Positions 7,208 to 17,355 are shown, numbered from the stretch's first letter. The stretch is DNA of 34,672 nucleotides from Massilia sp. CFBP 13721 (GCF_014842025.1 NZ_JACYUY010000016.1:1-34672), one strand, 5' to 3'. A program made the numbers and translations. Notes: a model not told the origin generated them from the sequence alone.

Positions 7208-7750
7208 TCAGCGGTCCAGCAGCGCTTCCACCTTGTCGGTGACGTCGATCTGCGGCCGGTGCCAGATCGTGCGCGTCAGGACCACGTCCACGCCCTGGCG
7301 GGCGGGCAGGGCTTGCACGATGTCGTGGATGCGTATGGCAAGCGCGGTGCGCTCGGCATGCGTGCGTTCGGCAAAATCATCCTTGATGCGCTCCTGGGCG
7401 CGGCGCACGGTCCGTTCGAGCTCGCCCACCGCGCGCGAACGGACCAGTTGTTCACGGTCGTCGAGGCGCGGCGTATCCTGGGCCAGCTTTTCCGACATCT
7501 CGCGCAGCTGACGCAGCTGGGCCTGGATCTGCTGGCGCCGCGGTGCGAATTCGGCCTCGATCCTGGCGGCGGCGCTACGTGCGCGTTTCGACTCGCCCAG
7601 CAGGCGCTCGACGTCCACCACGACGATCCGCGCCTCGGGCGCGCGGCCGGCGTCCTGGGCGTGGGCCGGGACGGTGCATGCCAGGCCGAGCGCAAGGCAG
7701 AGCGCAGGACAAAGCGCAATTCGGTGCGCATACGTCACATACTTGTTCAA
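7208..7750 (-). CDS. OmpH/Skp-family periplasmic protein
   Basis: The product (180 aa) has an N-terminal signal peptide (hydrophobic IALCPALCLALGLACTV, likely cut after PAHA) followed by VVVDVERLLGESKRARSAAA, the typical opening of OmpH/Skp proteins, a long charged coiled-coil tentacle (about residues 50-140) and a C-terminal strand (GVDVVLTRTIWHRPQIDVTD). Skp-type proteins are periplasmic chaperones for outer-membrane proteins. The start used is TTG at 7750, with AAGGA 6 bp upstream; longer in-frame extensions lack a signal-like start. It is not in the usual bamA-skp-lpxD cluster, so it is probably a paralogue. Confidence 0.8.
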   Translation of the reverse strand: MNKYVTYAHRIALCPALCLALGLACTVPAHAQDAGRAPEARIVVVDVERLLGESKRARSAAARIEAEFAPRRQQIQAQLRQLREMSEKLAQDTPRLDDREQLVRSRAVGELERTVRRAQERIKDDFAERTHAERTALAIRIHDIVQALPARQGVDVVLTRTIWHRPQIDVTDKVEALLDR

Positions 7751-7845
7751 TGAATTTCCTTCGGTTGTGGGCCGGCCGCACGCACACTGCCGGGCAGCCG
7801 GATTCCACGATGGTATCACCGCGCCGGCCCGGCCGGAACGACAAC

Positions 7846-10323
7846 TCAGCCGCATTCCCCCACATATTGGCAGTTGTCGCAGCGCGTACAGCCGTCGCTC
7901 TTGCGCAACGCACGAGCGCCGCACTCCGGGCATTTGGCGCCAAGCGCCCGCGGCTCAGCCGCAGCGGGAATGGCCACGGCGTCCTGCGGCGCCGTTTCGA
8001 GTGTGGCCGTCCTCGCGGCCAGCTGGCGCGCCAGCTGCGCCACCGGCACGCCATTGCCCTGGCTGTCGAGGAAGCCGCGTCCAATCAGGATCCGCTGCAG
8101 CATGAAGCCGACCGCCGCCGCCTCGGAGTCGTGGAACACGGGCACCCGGGTGCCGTCTTCGCGCGTGAGGAAACCGCAGCGCACCGGTCCCTTTTCCCAG
8201 ACCACGTCGCGCATGTCGGCCAGCGCTTTCGCGATCGGCCCGCCGGCGCGCGCTAGCATCGACAGCAGGCGCATCGAGGAAGTGATCCACTGCTGGCCGT
8301 CGCTGCGCTGGTTGGCCGGCATGAAGAATTCGAAGGGACGTTCGATCGTTACCGGCACGCCGTCGGCCATGCCCTCGACGCGGATGAAGCTCACCGTCAG
8401 GTACAGGGTCTTGCGGCCTTCCTGGGTTGCGTACTCGATCTTCGAGGTGACCGAATCGAGTTCTCCCAGCGGCCGCCCTTCGAAGCGCTTCCTCAGCGGG
8501 TCTTCGTCGGGACAGGCGGCGGCGTCGGTCGACGGGCTGGCGCCGAGCACGCTGCCCAGCACCGTGTTCGGGCGGTAGGTCGCCAGTCCCTTCAGGCCGG
8601 CGCGCCAGGCTTCCAGGTAGAGGCCGCGGAAATCGTCATACGGATAGTCGGCAGGTACGTTCACCGTCTTCGAGATCGAGGTATCGATGAAGGGCTGGAC
8701 GGCTTCCAGCATGCGCAGGTGGTCGTCGGCACGCATCTGCAGCGCGGTCACGAAAGCCGGCGACAGCGCACCCTCCGGCGTGGCCTCGGGGTGGAGGCGC
8801 CGGTACAGGCGCCAGGCATGGTCCTGCACTTCGTAGGCGCGCATTGCATCGTCGGGCATGCGCTTCCTGCGCTGGTAGGTCCAGGAATAGGCCGGCTCGA
8901 TGCCGTTCGAGGCGTTGTCGGCAAAGGCGAGGGCGATGGTACCGGTCGGTGCAATCGACAGCAGGTGCGAGTTGCGGATGCCGTACGTGCGGATGGCTTC
9001 ACGCAGCGCGGGCGGCAGGCGAGATACGAAGGCGCCGTCCAGGTAGCGCGCGGCGTCGAACAGGGGAAAGGCGCCTTTTTCGCGCGCCAGTTCAATCGAC
9101 GCCCCATAGGCTGCATCGCGCAAATTCTCTGCGATCTGCGCGGCCAGCGCGCGGCCTTCGGGGGCGTCGTAGCGCAGGCCCAGCATCACCAGCGCGCTGC
9201 CCAGGCCCAGGAAGCCGAGGCCGATGCGGCGCTTGGCGCGCGCTTCCGCCGCCTGCTGCGGCAGCGGCCATTCGGTGGCATCGAGTACCAGGTCGAGCAT
9301 GCGTACCGCGATGGTGGCCACGTCGCGCATGCGTTCGAGGTCGAAGCGGGCCCGGGGCGTGAACGGCTGATCGACGAAGCAGGTGAGGTTCAGGGAGCCG
9401 AGATCGCAGCAGCCATACGCCGGCAGCGGCTGCTCGCCGCAGGGATTGGTCGCGCGCAGCTGTTCGCAATACCACAGGTTGTTTTCGCCGTTCATGCGGT
9501 CGATGAACAGCACGCCCGGCTCGGCATGGTCGTAGGTCGAGGCCATGATGCTGTCCCACAGTGCGCGGGCGCGCACCTCGCGCCAGACCCACAGGCCATC
9601 CTCGCGCTGGCAGGCGCCGGCGGCGACCAGCTCTTCTCCGGGCTCGGCGCGGTGCACGAGGGAGAAACCGGCGTCCGTTTCCAGCGCCTGCATGAAGGCG
9701 TCGCTCACGCCCACTGAGATATTGAAATTCGAGAGGGCGCCGCGGTCCTTGGCCGCAATAAAACGTTCGATGTCGGGATGGTCGATGCGCAGCACGCCCA
9801 TCTGGGCGCCGCGGCGGGCGCCGGCCGATTCGACGGTACGGCAGGAGGCGTCGAACAATTCCATGTACGACACCGGGCCGGACGCGCGCGAGCGGGTGCC
9901 GTGCACGACGGCGCCCAAGGGGCGGATGGCGCTGAAGTCGTAGCCGACGCCGCCGCCGCGGCGCATCGTTTCCGCCGCTTCGGCCAGCGCCGTATAGATG
10001 CCGGGCAGGCCGTCCTCGACGCCGGTGACGGAGTCGCCGACCGGCTGGACGAAACAGTTGATGAGGGTAGCTTTCAGATCGAGGCCGGCGGCCGAGTTGA
10101 TGCGTCCGCCCGGGACGAAGCCATGTTCCATGGCCCACAGGAAGCGCTCGGCCCATTCGGCGCGCTGCTGCGGCGCCTCGTGCGCGGCGAGGGCGTGGGC
10201 CACGCGCCGGCGCACGTCGGCGACCGAGGTTTCATCGCCTTTTGCGTATTTTTCGCGCAGTACGTCGATCGAGACCTCTTGCGGGGGCAAGTCCGTGCCG
10301 ATCAGTTTTTCTTTTGCATTCAT
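7846..10323 (-). CDS. nrdJ: Adenosylcobalamin-dependent (class II) ribonucleotide reductase
   Basis: At 825 aa this is a full-length class II ribonucleoside-diphosphate reductase, which makes deoxynucleotides using coenzyme B12 and without oxygen. Visible are Cys90 (LINCFV, one of the active-site redox pair), the glycine-rich [20 protein letters not shown] segment, the catalytic NPCGEQ at 293-298 (Asn, Cys, Glu) followed by [33 protein letters not shown], and a C-terminal Cys-rich zinc-ribbon tail (CPECG...[13 protein letters not shown]) found in the NrdJ subgroup. No N-terminal ATP-cone is apparent. It lies 42 bp downstream of ubiK on the same strand, too close for a cobalamin riboswitch. 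Confidence 0.96.
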   Translation of the reverse strand: MNAKEKLIGTDLPPQEVSIDVLREKYAKGDETSVADVRRRVAHALAAHEAPQQRAEWAERFLWAMEHGFVPGGRINSAAGLDLKATLINCFVQPVGDSVTGVEDGLPGIYTALAEAAETMRRGGGVGYDFSAIRPLGAVVHGTRSRASGPVSYMELFDASCRTVESAGARRGAQMGVLRIDHPDIERFIAAKDRGALSNFNISVGVSDAFMQALETDAGFSLVHRAEPGEELVAAGACQREDGLWVWREVRARALWDSIMASTYDHAEPGVLFIDRMNGENNLWYCEQLRATNPCGEQPLPAYGCCDLGSLNLTCFVDQPFTPRARFDLERMRDVATIAVRMLDLVLDATEWPLPQQAAEARAKRRIGLGFLGLGSALVMLGLRYDAPEGRALAAQIAENLRDAAYGASIELAREKGAFPLFDAARYLDGAFVSRLPPALREAIRTYGIRNSHLLSIAPTGTIALAFADNASNGIEPAYSWTYQRRKRMPDDAMRAYEVQDHAWRLYRRLHPEATPEGALSPAFVTALQMRADDHLRMLEAVQPFIDTSISKTVNVPADYPYDDFRGLYLEAWRAGLKGLATYRPNTVLGSVLGASPSTDAAACPDEDPLRKRFEGRPLGELDSVTSKIEYATQEGRKTLYLTVSFIRVEGMADGVPVTIERPFEFFMPANQRSDGQQWITSSMRLLSMLARAGGPIAKALADMRDVVWEKGPVRCGFLTREDGTRVPVFHDSEAAAVGFMLQRILIGRGFLDSQGNGVPVAQLARQLAARTATLETAPQDAVAIPAAAEPRALGAKCPECGARALRKSDGCTRCDNCQYVGECG

Positions 10324-10365
10324 GGCGCCGCTTTCGTTAACAACTACAGCATGCGCCGGGAGCGC

Positions 10366-10620
10366 TTACACCTTCGGAGCCGTCTCCGTCAGCCGCGCTT
10401 CCAGCTCGGCCACGCGCAGCTCGAGCGCTTCAAGCTTGGCGCGCGTCTTGGCCAGCACCTGGGCCTGGATGTCGAATTCCTCGCGGGTCACCAGGTCGAG
10501 TTTGGAAAAGCCCTGGGTCATCATCGCCTTGACATTGCGCTCGATGTCCTTGGCGGGCGAGCTTTCCATCGCCTGGTTGATCTTGCCTTGCAAGTCGTTG
10601 AAGAAATTATTCATGTCCAT
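10366..10620 (-). CDS. ubiK: Ubiquinone biosynthesis accessory factor UbiK
   Basis: A small (84 aa) protein of the YqiC/UbiK family, which helps the cytosolic ubiquinone-synthesis complex. The N-terminal MNNFFNDLQGKINQAMESSP and the conserved AKDIERNVKAMMTQGFSKLD followed by LVTREEFDIQ are clear, and the C-terminal third is a coiled coil (VLAKTRAKLEALELRVAELE). The start could be the ATG at 10620 or at 10614; AGGA lies 3 bp and 9 bp upstream respectively, so 10614 is equally plausible. It is divergent from the porin-glnK-amtB operon, with a 244-bp regulatory region between, and is followed closely by nrdJ. Confidence 0.9.
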   Translation of the reverse strand: MDMNNFFNDLQGKINQAMESSPAKDIERNVKAMMTQGFSKLDLVTREEFDIQAQVLAKTRAKLEALELRVAELEARLTETAPKV

Positions 10621-10714
10621 CAGTCCTGTTCGGCGAGGCGGCGCACCACGGTGGTGCGCGGCGACCTCGTTTAGTGCGTGGCGGCGCGTGTTGCCCGCAG
10701 TACGCACGAATTTG

Positions 10715-10740
10715 TGGTGATTAGCACCAAAAATGGGGCA
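10715..10740. promoter_or_regulatory. Candidate NtrC-type activator site(s)
   Basis: A perfect 5-bp-arm dyad TGGTG-ATTAG-CACCA (10715-10729) overlaps a second imperfect dyad GCACC-N6-GGGGC (10724-10739). The known NtrC consensus is close to GCACC-N5-GGTGC, so the half-site GCACCA is present but the spacing is off by one. It lies about 75-90 bp upstream of the start predicted from the sigma-54 element. Confidence 0.4.
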
Positions 10741-10780
10741 AGTACGCAAGAAATCAAGCACATGCGACGCCCCGGTGAGC

Positions 10781-10796
10781 TGGCACGCATTCTGCT
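10781..10796 (+). promoter_or_regulatory. Sigma-54 (RpoN) promoter of the porin-glnK-amtB operon
   Basis: TGGCACGCATTCTGCT matches the sigma-54 consensus TGGCACG-N4-TTGCW at all but one position, with the invariant GG (-24) and GC (-12) correctly spaced. The predicted transcription start is near 10807, giving a leader of about 58 bases before the ATG at 10865. glnK-amtB operons are classical NtrC/RpoN targets. Confidence 0.8.
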
Positions 10797-10864
10797 ACAG
10801 GATGAATAAAGCTGCAACTCAAGCAACGAAGACACCACATCCATCCACATCCAGGGGAATCGTC

Positions 10865-11981
<1,117 letters not shown>

Positions 11982-11992
11982 GGGGATTTCCA

Positions 11993-13393
11993 ATGAAACC
12001 AATGATGCACAAAATCCTCGCCGCTGCGCTGGGTCTCGGCGTGGCCTTGCCGGCCATGGCCGCGCCTTCCATCAACAAGGGCGACACCGCCTGGATGTTC
12101 GTCGCCACCCTGCTGGTGATCATGATGTCGATCCCGGGCCTGGCGCTGTTCTACGGCGGCCTGGTGCGCGCGAAGAACATGCTGTCGGTGCTGCTGCAAG
12201 TGTTCATGGTGTTCTCGCTGATTATCGTGCTGTGGTGCCTGTACGGCTATTCGCTGGCATTCACGGGCGGCAGCGCCTTTATCGGCGGTTTTGATCGCGC
12301 CTTCCTGAACGGGATCTACGATCCGGTGGCGGGCGTGTTCAGCATGGCCGGCACCTTCAGCAAGGAGACGATGATCCCCGAATTCATCTTCGTCGCCTTC
12401 CAGGGTACCTTTGCCGCCATCACCTGCGCCCTGATCGTCGGCGCCTTTGCCGAACGCGCGCGCTTCGCCGCCGTGCTGGCTTTCGTGGTGCTGTGGTTCA
12501 CCTTCGGCTACCTGCCGGTGGCGCACATGGTCTGGTTCTGGGCCGGTCCGGACGCGATCACCGACGCGGCATCGCTGGCCGCCGTGACCGACGCCGCCGG
12601 CTGGCTGTGGCAGAAGGGCGCGCTCGACTTCGCAGGCGGTACCGTGGTCCATATCAACGCGGCAGTGGCTGGCCTGGTCGGCGCCTACGTGATCGGCAAG
12701 CGCGTCGGCTACGGCCGCGAATCGATGGCGCCGCACTCGATGACCATGACCATGATCGGCGCCTCGCTGCTGTGGGTCGGCTGGTTCGGCTTCAACGCCG
12801 GTTCGGCGCTGGAAGCCGGCGACGTCGCGGCGCTCGCCTTCATCAACACGCTGCTGGCCACCGCCGCCGCCACCATCGCCTGGACCATGGGCGAATGGCT
12901 CACCAAGGGTAAACCGTCGATGCTGGGCGCCGCGTCGGGCGCCGTCTCGGGCCTGGTCGCCATTACCCCGGCCTGCGGCTTCGTCGGCCCGATGGGCGCG
13001 CTGGTGATCGGCCTGGTCGGCGGCATCGTCTGCCTGTGGGGCGTGAATGGCCTGAAGCGCATGCTGCGTGTCGACGATTCGCTCGACGTGTTCGGCGTGC
13101 ACGGCGTCGGCGGCATCGTCGGCGCCTTGCTGACCGGCGTGTTCGCCTCGCCGCAGTTGGGCGGGCAGGGCGTCTGGGATTACGTCGCCAACAAGGCCTC
13201 GCCCGACTACTCGATCGGCCACCAGGTCTGGGTACAGGCCCAGGCGGTGGGCGTGACCATCATCTGGTCGGCCGTGATTGCCTTCGTGGCCTTCAAACTC
13301 GTCGACCTCGTGATCGGGCTGCGCGTGCCGGAAGAGCAGGAACGCGAGGGCCTGGATATTACCAGCCACGGCGAATCGGCGTACCATGCGTAA
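11993..13393 (+). CDS. amtB: Ammonium transporter AmtB
   Basis: An inner-membrane ammonium channel of 466 aa. It opens with a cleavable signal peptide (MKPMMHKILAAALGLGVALP, cut near AMA-A), then NKGDTAWMFVATLLVIMMSI and the rest of the 11-helix Amt fold. The twin pore histidines are His220 (GTVVHINAAV) and His370 (VFGVHGVGG), 150 residues apart as in E. coli AmtB. The signature DFAGGTVVHI is intact. The C-terminal tail (LRVPEEQEREGLDITSHGES) is the cytosolic piece that contacts GlnK. Ribosome site AAGGGGA precedes the ATG. A hairpin terminator follows within 30 bp. Confidence 0.97.
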   Translation: MKPMMHKILAAALGLGVALPAMAAPSINKGDTAWMFVATLLVIMMSIPGLALFYGGLVRAKNMLSVLLQVFMVFSLIIVLWCLYGYSLAFTGGSAFIGGFDRAFLNGIYDPVAGVFSMAGTFSKETMIPEFIFVAFQGTFAAITCALIVGAFAERARFAAVLAFVVLWFTFGYLPVAHMVWFWAGPDAITDAASLAAVTDAAGWLWQKGALDFAGGTVVHINAAVAGLVGAYVIGKRVGYGRESMAPHSMTMTMIGASLLWVGWFGFNAGSALEAGDVAALAFINTLLATAAATIAWTMGEWLTKGKPSMLGAASGAVSGLVAITPACGFVGPMGALVIGLVGGIVCLWGVNGLKRMLRVDDSLDVFGVHGVGGIVGALLTGVFASPQLGGQGVWDYVANKASPDYSIGHQVWVQAQAVGVTIIWSAVIAFVAFKLVDLVIGLRVPEEQEREGLDITSHGESAYHA

Positions 13394-13418
13394 CACCGCG
13401 ACCCGATCAGCATAACCA

Positions 13419-13443
13419 AGGCGCCCTGCGGGGCGCTTTTTTT
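13419..13443 (+). terminator. Intrinsic terminator after amtB
   Basis: The stem GCGCCC-TGCG-GGGCGC (13421-13436) is followed by seven T residues. It closes the porin-glnK-amtB operon. Confidence 0.9.
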
Positions 13444-13519
13444 ATTCTCGTGCGCTGCAGCATTGCCTTTAAAATGGTGAAAATTGCCCCAAATAAGGGC
13501 ATCGATTCCCAAGAAGCCC

Positions 13520-13574
13520 GCTTTTAAAGCCACGCTTTTAAAGCACCGCTTTTAAAGCACCGCTTTTAAAGCAC
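13520..13574 (+). repeat. Four-unit 14-bp tandem repeat upstream of gshA
   Basis: Units are at 13520-13533, 13534-13547, 13548-13561 and 13562-13574 (last one 13 bp). The unit is GCTTTTAAAGCACC; the first has GCCAC instead of GCACC. Each unit contains the small palindrome GCTTT-T-AAAGC. The array ends 19 bp before the gshA ATG and lies after the amtB terminator, so it is within the gshA promoter or leader. Confidence 0.9.
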
Positions 13575-13593
13575 AATAAGGACGCCCACTTTC

Positions 13594-14895
13594 ATGGTTC
13601 CGCACCTCGCTACCGCCCTGACCGGCCCGCTGCTCGATTTAGAAAAAAAGATTCTCGACGCCACGCCGGCGATCGAGCGCTGGTTCCGCCTCGAGTGGCA
13701 GGAGCACACGCCGCCATTCTATTGCTCGGTCGACCTGCGCAACGCCGGTTATAAACTGGCGCCGGTCGACACCAACCTGTTCCCGGGCGGTTTCAACAAC
13801 CTGGCCACGGAGATGCTGCCGCTGACCGTGCAGGCGGCCATGGCGGCGATCGACAAGTATTGTCCGGACGCGCGCAACCTGCTCCTGATCCCGGAAACGC
13901 AGACACGCAACCCGCATTACCTGCAAAACGTGGCGCGCCTCATGCAGATCTTCCGCCAGACCGGCCTGCACGTGCGCCTGGGTTCGCTCTCGCCGGAGGT
14001 GACGCAGCCGACCCCGCTGGCGCTGCCCGACGGGAACATGCTGGTGGTCGAGCCGCTGGTGCGTTCGCCCAACGGCCGCCGCCTGGGCCTGGCCGACTTC
14101 GATCCGTGCACCATCCTGCTCAACAACGATCTGTCGGCGGGCATCCCGTCGATCCTGGAAAACGTCCACGAACAGTCGCTGCTGCCGCCGGTCCACGCCG
14201 GCTGGGCAATTCGCCGCAAGAGCAATCACCTGAAAGCCTTCGACGAAGTGGCGAAGAAATTTGGCAAGCTGATCGACATCGATCCGTGGCTGGTCAACCC
14301 GCTGCATGCGAAGGTCGGCGACGTCGACCTCGAGCACGACCAGGGCACCGAGGCCCTGGCCGACGCGGTGTCGGCGCTGCTGTCGAAGATCAAGAAGAAG
14401 TACAAGGAATACGGCATGAAGGAACAAAAGCCCTTCGTGATCGTGAAGCCGGACGCCGGCACTTACGGCATGGGCATCATGACGATCAAGGACGCCAGCG
14501 AAGTGCGCGACCTGACGCTCAAGCAGCGCGCCAAGATGTCGGTGGTCAAGGATGGCCTGGCCGTCACCGACCTGATCGTGCAGGAAGGCGTGCCGACCTT
14601 CGAAAAGATCGACGACGCGGTGGCCGAGCCGGTGGTCTGCATGATCGACCGCTACGTGGTCGGCGGCTTCTACCGCGTGCACGCCGAACGCGGCATCGAC
14701 CAGAACCTGAACGCACCGGGCTCGCAATACGTGCCGCTTGCGTTTGCCCAGCAGCACGCGGTACCGGATTTGAAGGCGAAACCGGGGACGGCGGCGCCGA
14801 ACCGGTTTTACGTGTACGGCGTCGTCGCGCGCCTGGGCTTACTGGCGGCGTCGCTGGAGATGGAGCGGACAGATCCGAATCCGGAAGTGTATTGA
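13594..14895 (+). CDS. gshA: Glutamate--cysteine ligase (ATP-grasp, proteobacterial GshA type)
   Basis: Catalyses the first step of glutathione synthesis, joining L-glutamate and L-cysteine. The 433-aa protein matches the GshA family found in beta- and some gammaproteobacteria rather than the E. coli-type enzyme: YKLAPVDTNLFPGGFNNLAT near residue 55-73, LLLIPETQTRNPHYL, and an ATP-grasp part with FVIVKPDAGTYGMGIMTIKD (about 283-302) and DRYVVGGFYRVHAERG IDQNLNAPG near 350-374. The ATG at 13594 is preceded by AAGGA about 11 bp upstream, and directly before that lies the 14-bp tandem array. gshB is about 1 kb downstream, separated by one gene on the opposite strand. Confidence 0.93.
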   Translation: MVPHLATALTGPLLDLEKKILDATPAIERWFRLEWQEHTPPFYCSVDLRNAGYKLAPVDTNLFPGGFNNLATEMLPLTVQAAMAAIDKYCPDARNLLLIPETQTRNPHYLQNVARLMQIFRQTGLHVRLGSLSPEVTQPTPLALPDGNMLVVEPLVRSPNGRRLGLADFDPCTILLNNDLSAGIPSILENVHEQSLLPPVHAGWAIRRKSNHLKAFDEVAKKFGKLIDIDPWLVNPLHAKVGDVDLEHDQGTEALADAVSALLSKIKKKYKEYGMKEQKPFVIVKPDAGTYGMGIMTIKDASEVRDLTLKQRAKMSVVKDGLAVTDLIVQEGVPTFEKIDDAVAEPVVCMIDRYVVGGFYRVHAERGIDQNLNAPGSQYVPLAFAQQHAVPDLKAKPGTAAPNRFYVYGVVARLGLLAASLEMERTDPNPEVY

Positions 14896-14911
14896 AGTCT
14901 CGGGATAGGCT

Positions 14912-14938
14912 GTAGGGTGGGCGCCCTGTGCCCACGCG
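14912..14938 (-). repeat. REP-like hairpin repeat, copy C1 (inverted)
   Basis: It reads GTAGGGTGG at the left and CCACGCG at the right with GTGGGC/GCCCAC as the stem. It lies 16 bp after the gshA stop and is paired with the opposite-facing copy C2 at 15001-15026, so the two can form one long stem with a 62-base loop. Confidence 0.85.
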
Positions 14939-15000
14939 TAAACGTCGAATGGAGTTGGCCTCGCTTTAAGAAAGACCAGCCAACACGGTGCGAACGTCAC

Positions 15001-15026
15001 GCGTGGGCACAAGTGCCCACCCTACG
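15001..15026 (+). repeat. REP-like hairpin repeat, copy C2
   Basis: GCGTGG at the left, CCACCCTACG at the right and a perfect central hairpin GGGCAC-AA-GTGCCC. It lies 14 bp beyond the 3' end of the minus-strand methyltransferase gene, so with C1 it fills the convergent junction with gshA. Confidence 0.85.
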
Positions 15027-15040
15027 CCACCGTGGCCGTT

Positions 15041-15754
15041 TTACCGCTCCTTCTGCACCATGTACATGAAATGCGAGCGCAGCGGCGGCGCCAGGGCCGC
15101 CAGGGTTTCGCTCACCAGTGCCGGCAGACCGGCCAGTGCGCGGCCGACGGGCGGGGCCAGCAGCAGGGTCTGGTACTGCTGGCGGTGCCCTGGCCAGTAA
15201 CTGTCGAGCTCGGCGCGCGTGACCTTGCGCACGTGCGGGTTGCGCGGGTTGTTGTAGCGGAAGTCGAAGACGAGGCACCAGCCGCCGGGTTTCAGCACGC
15301 GCCACATGTCGGCCGCGAGCTGCTGGCGCAGCTCGGGGTCGAGGATCGACGAGAGCACGGTTTGCGCGCTGACGAGGTCGGCGCTGGCCGCCGGCAGCGC
15401 ATTCAGGGCGCCGCAATGCCAGTGTACGCCGGGCGCCGAACGCGGTTGGGCAAGGTCGAGCCGGTCTTGCTGGAGTTCGGTCCCGGTGAGGTTGGCGGGC
15501 GTCGCCCCCCAATCGATCAGCTGGCGCAGGAAGCCGCCAGTGCCGCAGCCGACGTCGACGGCGCGTACCTTGCCGAGGTCGGTGCCGACGGTATTGGCGA
15601 GCAGGCGCGACAATACGCGCAAGCGCATGGCGTGCTGGACCACGATGTCGGGCCGGTGCCAGGCGTAGCGCGCCAGCGCCGCGCCGCCGTGCCAGCTGCG
15701 ATAGACGCTGGCGATGCGGTCTTGTTCCGCTTGTTGGTCGAGTTGAGCAGTCAT
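15041..15754 (-). CDS. Class I SAM-dependent methyltransferase
   Basis: The 237-aa protein has the Rossmann methyltransferase core: motif I VDVGCGTGGFLRQLIDWGAT near residues 66-85, an acidic residue after beta-2 (TGTELQQDRLDLA), SADLVSAQTVLSSILDP for motif II/post II, and WRVLKPGGWCLVFDFRYNNP for motif III. The N-terminal segment (RIASVYRSWHGGAALARYAW) is a helical cap. The substrate is unknown; this arrangement resembles small-molecule methyltransferases of the Methyltransf_11/25 group. It is transcribed alone, convergent with gshA and divergent from gshB, so the link to glutathione synthesis is only positional. Confidence 0.85.
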   Translation of the reverse strand: MTAQLDQQAEQDRIASVYRSWHGGAALARYAWHRPDIVVQHAMRLRVLSRLLANTVGTDLGKVRAVDVGCGTGGFLRQLIDWGATPANLTGTELQQDRLDLAQPRSAPGVHWHCGALNALPAASADLVSAQTVLSSILDPELRQQLAADMWRVLKPGGWCLVFDFRYNNPRNPHVRKVTRAELDSYWPGHRQQYQTLLLAPPVGRALAGLPALVSETLAALAPPLRSHFMYMVQKER

Positions 15755-15934
15755 GCGTCCATCGTCGCCCAGGCAATCGTGCTCCGGTTTGCGCGCGCTC
15801 AGGCGTCCTCGCGATCATGCACAATTTGCTCAACAGTAATGTATGCGTGAGGAAATCATGCGGCCAGGGCCGGCCAGCCGCGCGTATTCGGGATTCCGGC
15901 TAAAATCGAGGGCATTATCCAGACAGGACCCTCC

Positions 15935-16891
15935 ATGAAAATCGCCTTCCTCGCCGATCCGCTCTCCGGTTTCAAGATCTACAAGGACTCGACCTTCGCC
16001 ATGATGCGCGAAGCGGCGCGGCGCGGCCACGAACTCTATTTCTTCGAGCAGCGCCACATGGCGCTAGAGCAGGGCGTGGTCAGCGCCGAGGTGGCGCGCA
16101 TCCACCTGACCGGCGAGCAGGACGTGTGGTACCGTGCCGACGACGCGGTCGATACGCGCCTGTCGGAATTCGACGCCATCATCGAGCGCAAGGACCCGCC
16201 GTTCGACATGGAATATGTCTACGGTACTTACCTGCTGGAACTGGCGGAAAAGCAGGGCGCGCGCGTGTTCAACCGCCCGTCGGCGATCCGCGACCATAAC
16301 GAAAAGCTGGCAATCGGCCAGTTCAGCCAGTTTACCTCGCCGACCCTGGTCACGTCGTCGGAAAAGCGCCTGCGCGCCTTCCATGCCGAGCATGGCGACG
16401 TGATCTTCAAGCCGCTCGACGGCATGGGCGGCACCGGCATCTTCCGGGTGAAGGCCGATGCGATGAACCTGGGCGCCATCATCGAAACCTTGAGCGACAA
16501 CGGAAAACGCACCATTATGGTGCAAAAATACATTCCCGAGATCGTCAAAGGCGACAAGCGCATCCTCGTCATCGGCGGCAAGCCGGTGCCGTTCGCGCTC
16601 GCGCGCATTCCGCAAGGCACCGAGGTGCGCGGCAACCTGGCCGCTGGCGGCATCGGCGTGGCCCAGCCGATTACCGAGCGCGACCGCGAGATCGCCGAGG
16701 CGCTGGGACCGATGCTGGCCGAGCGTGGCCTGTTACTGGTAGGATTGGACGTGATCGGCGATTTCCTGACCGAGGTGAATGTCACCAGCCCGACTTGCTT
16801 CCAGGAGATCACCGACCAGACCGGCTTTGACGTCGCGGCGATGTTCATCGATGCCGTGGAGCAGGCAACTAAGCAGGCATCAGGAAAATGA
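15935..16891 (+). CDS. gshB: Glutathione synthetase
   Basis: Catalyses ATP-dependent addition of glycine to gamma-glutamylcysteine. The 318-aa length is normal for bacterial GshB. Visible are MKIAFLADPLSGFKIYKDST, DAIIERKDPPFDMEYVYGTY, the ATP-grasp elements VIFKPLDGMGGTGIF and MVQKYIPEIVKGDKRILVIG, GNLAAGGIGVAQPIT, and the metal-binding end FLTEVNVTSPTCFQEI. The ATG at 15935 follows AGGACC. The next gene (EIIA-like) begins 1 bp after its stop, so gshB leads an operon with the phosphotransferase proteins. Confidence 0.96.
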   Translation: MKIAFLADPLSGFKIYKDSTFAMMREAARRGHELYFFEQRHMALEQGVVSAEVARIHLTGEQDVWYRADDAVDTRLSEFDAIIERKDPPFDMEYVYGTYLLELAEKQGARVFNRPSAIRDHNEKLAIGQFSQFTSPTLVTSSEKRLRAFHAEHGDVIFKPLDGMGGTGIFRVKADAMNLGAIIETLSDNGKRTIMVQKYIPEIVKGDKRILVIGGKPVPFALARIPQGTEVRGNLAAGGIGVAQPITERDREIAEALGPMLAERGLLLVGLDVIGDFLTEVNVTSPTCFQEITDQTGFDVAAMFIDAVEQATKQASGK

Positions 16892-16892
16892 C

Positions 16893-17300
16893 ATGGTAGG
16901 TATTTTGCTCCTGACCCACGCACCGCTGGGCCAGGCATTCATCGCGGCAGCGGCCCACGTGTTTCGCGGGCCGACCGAGCGCGTCGAGGCGATCGACGTC
17001 GCCGCCGACGAAGACACGCACGCCGTCAACATCCGAGCGCGCGAGGCGATCGCGCGCCTCGACGATGGCGACGGCGTGCTGGTGATCACCGACATCAAGG
17101 GCGGCACGCCGTCCAATTGCTGCAATTCGCTGGCGATCGCCGGCCACGTGGAAGTCATCGCCGGCATCAGCCTGCCGATGCTGCTGCGCGCGATTACCTA
17201 CCGGCGCGACACGCTCGACGTGGTGGTGGAAATGGCGCTGGCGGGCGCCCAGAATGGCGCAGTGCGGGTCGATAACCGTATCAGGGTAGGCCCGGGCTGA
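16893..17300 (+). CDS. PTS EIIA component, mannose/fructose (EIIA-Man) family
   Basis: The 135-aa protein is a single EIIA-Man domain. It begins MVGILLLTHAPLGQAFIAAA with the phosphorylatable His9, and carries DGVLVITDIKGGTPSNCCNS, typical of the family. The start is the ATG at 16893, one base after the gshB stop; longer upstream frames overlap gshB and lack the family start. It would receive phosphate from HPr, encoded 55 bp downstream. No EIIB or EIIC (sugar permease) gene is nearby, so it is likely a regulatory EIIA rather than part of a sugar transporter, as in other betaproteobacteria. Confidence 0.9.
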   Translation: MVGILLLTHAPLGQAFIAAAAHVFRGPTERVEAIDVAADEDTHAVNIRAREAIARLDDGDGVLVITDIKGGTPSNCCNSLAIAGHVEVIAGISLPMLLRAITYRRDTLDVVVEMALAGAQNGAVRVDNRIRVGPG

Positions 17301-17355
17301 TTTGATTCAGCAGTATCGAGGGTGCAGTTCTGACGATTGAAAAGAAAACGAGAAC

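Noticed and set aside
10324..10365. Cobalamin riboswitch upstream of the B12-dependent nrdJ
   Set aside because: The gap to ubiK is only 42 bp, too short for the riboswitch, and no B12-box sequence was recognised.
13520..13574. CRISPR array
   Set aside because: Units are 14 bp and directly abutting, with no unique spacers; no cas genes are in the window.
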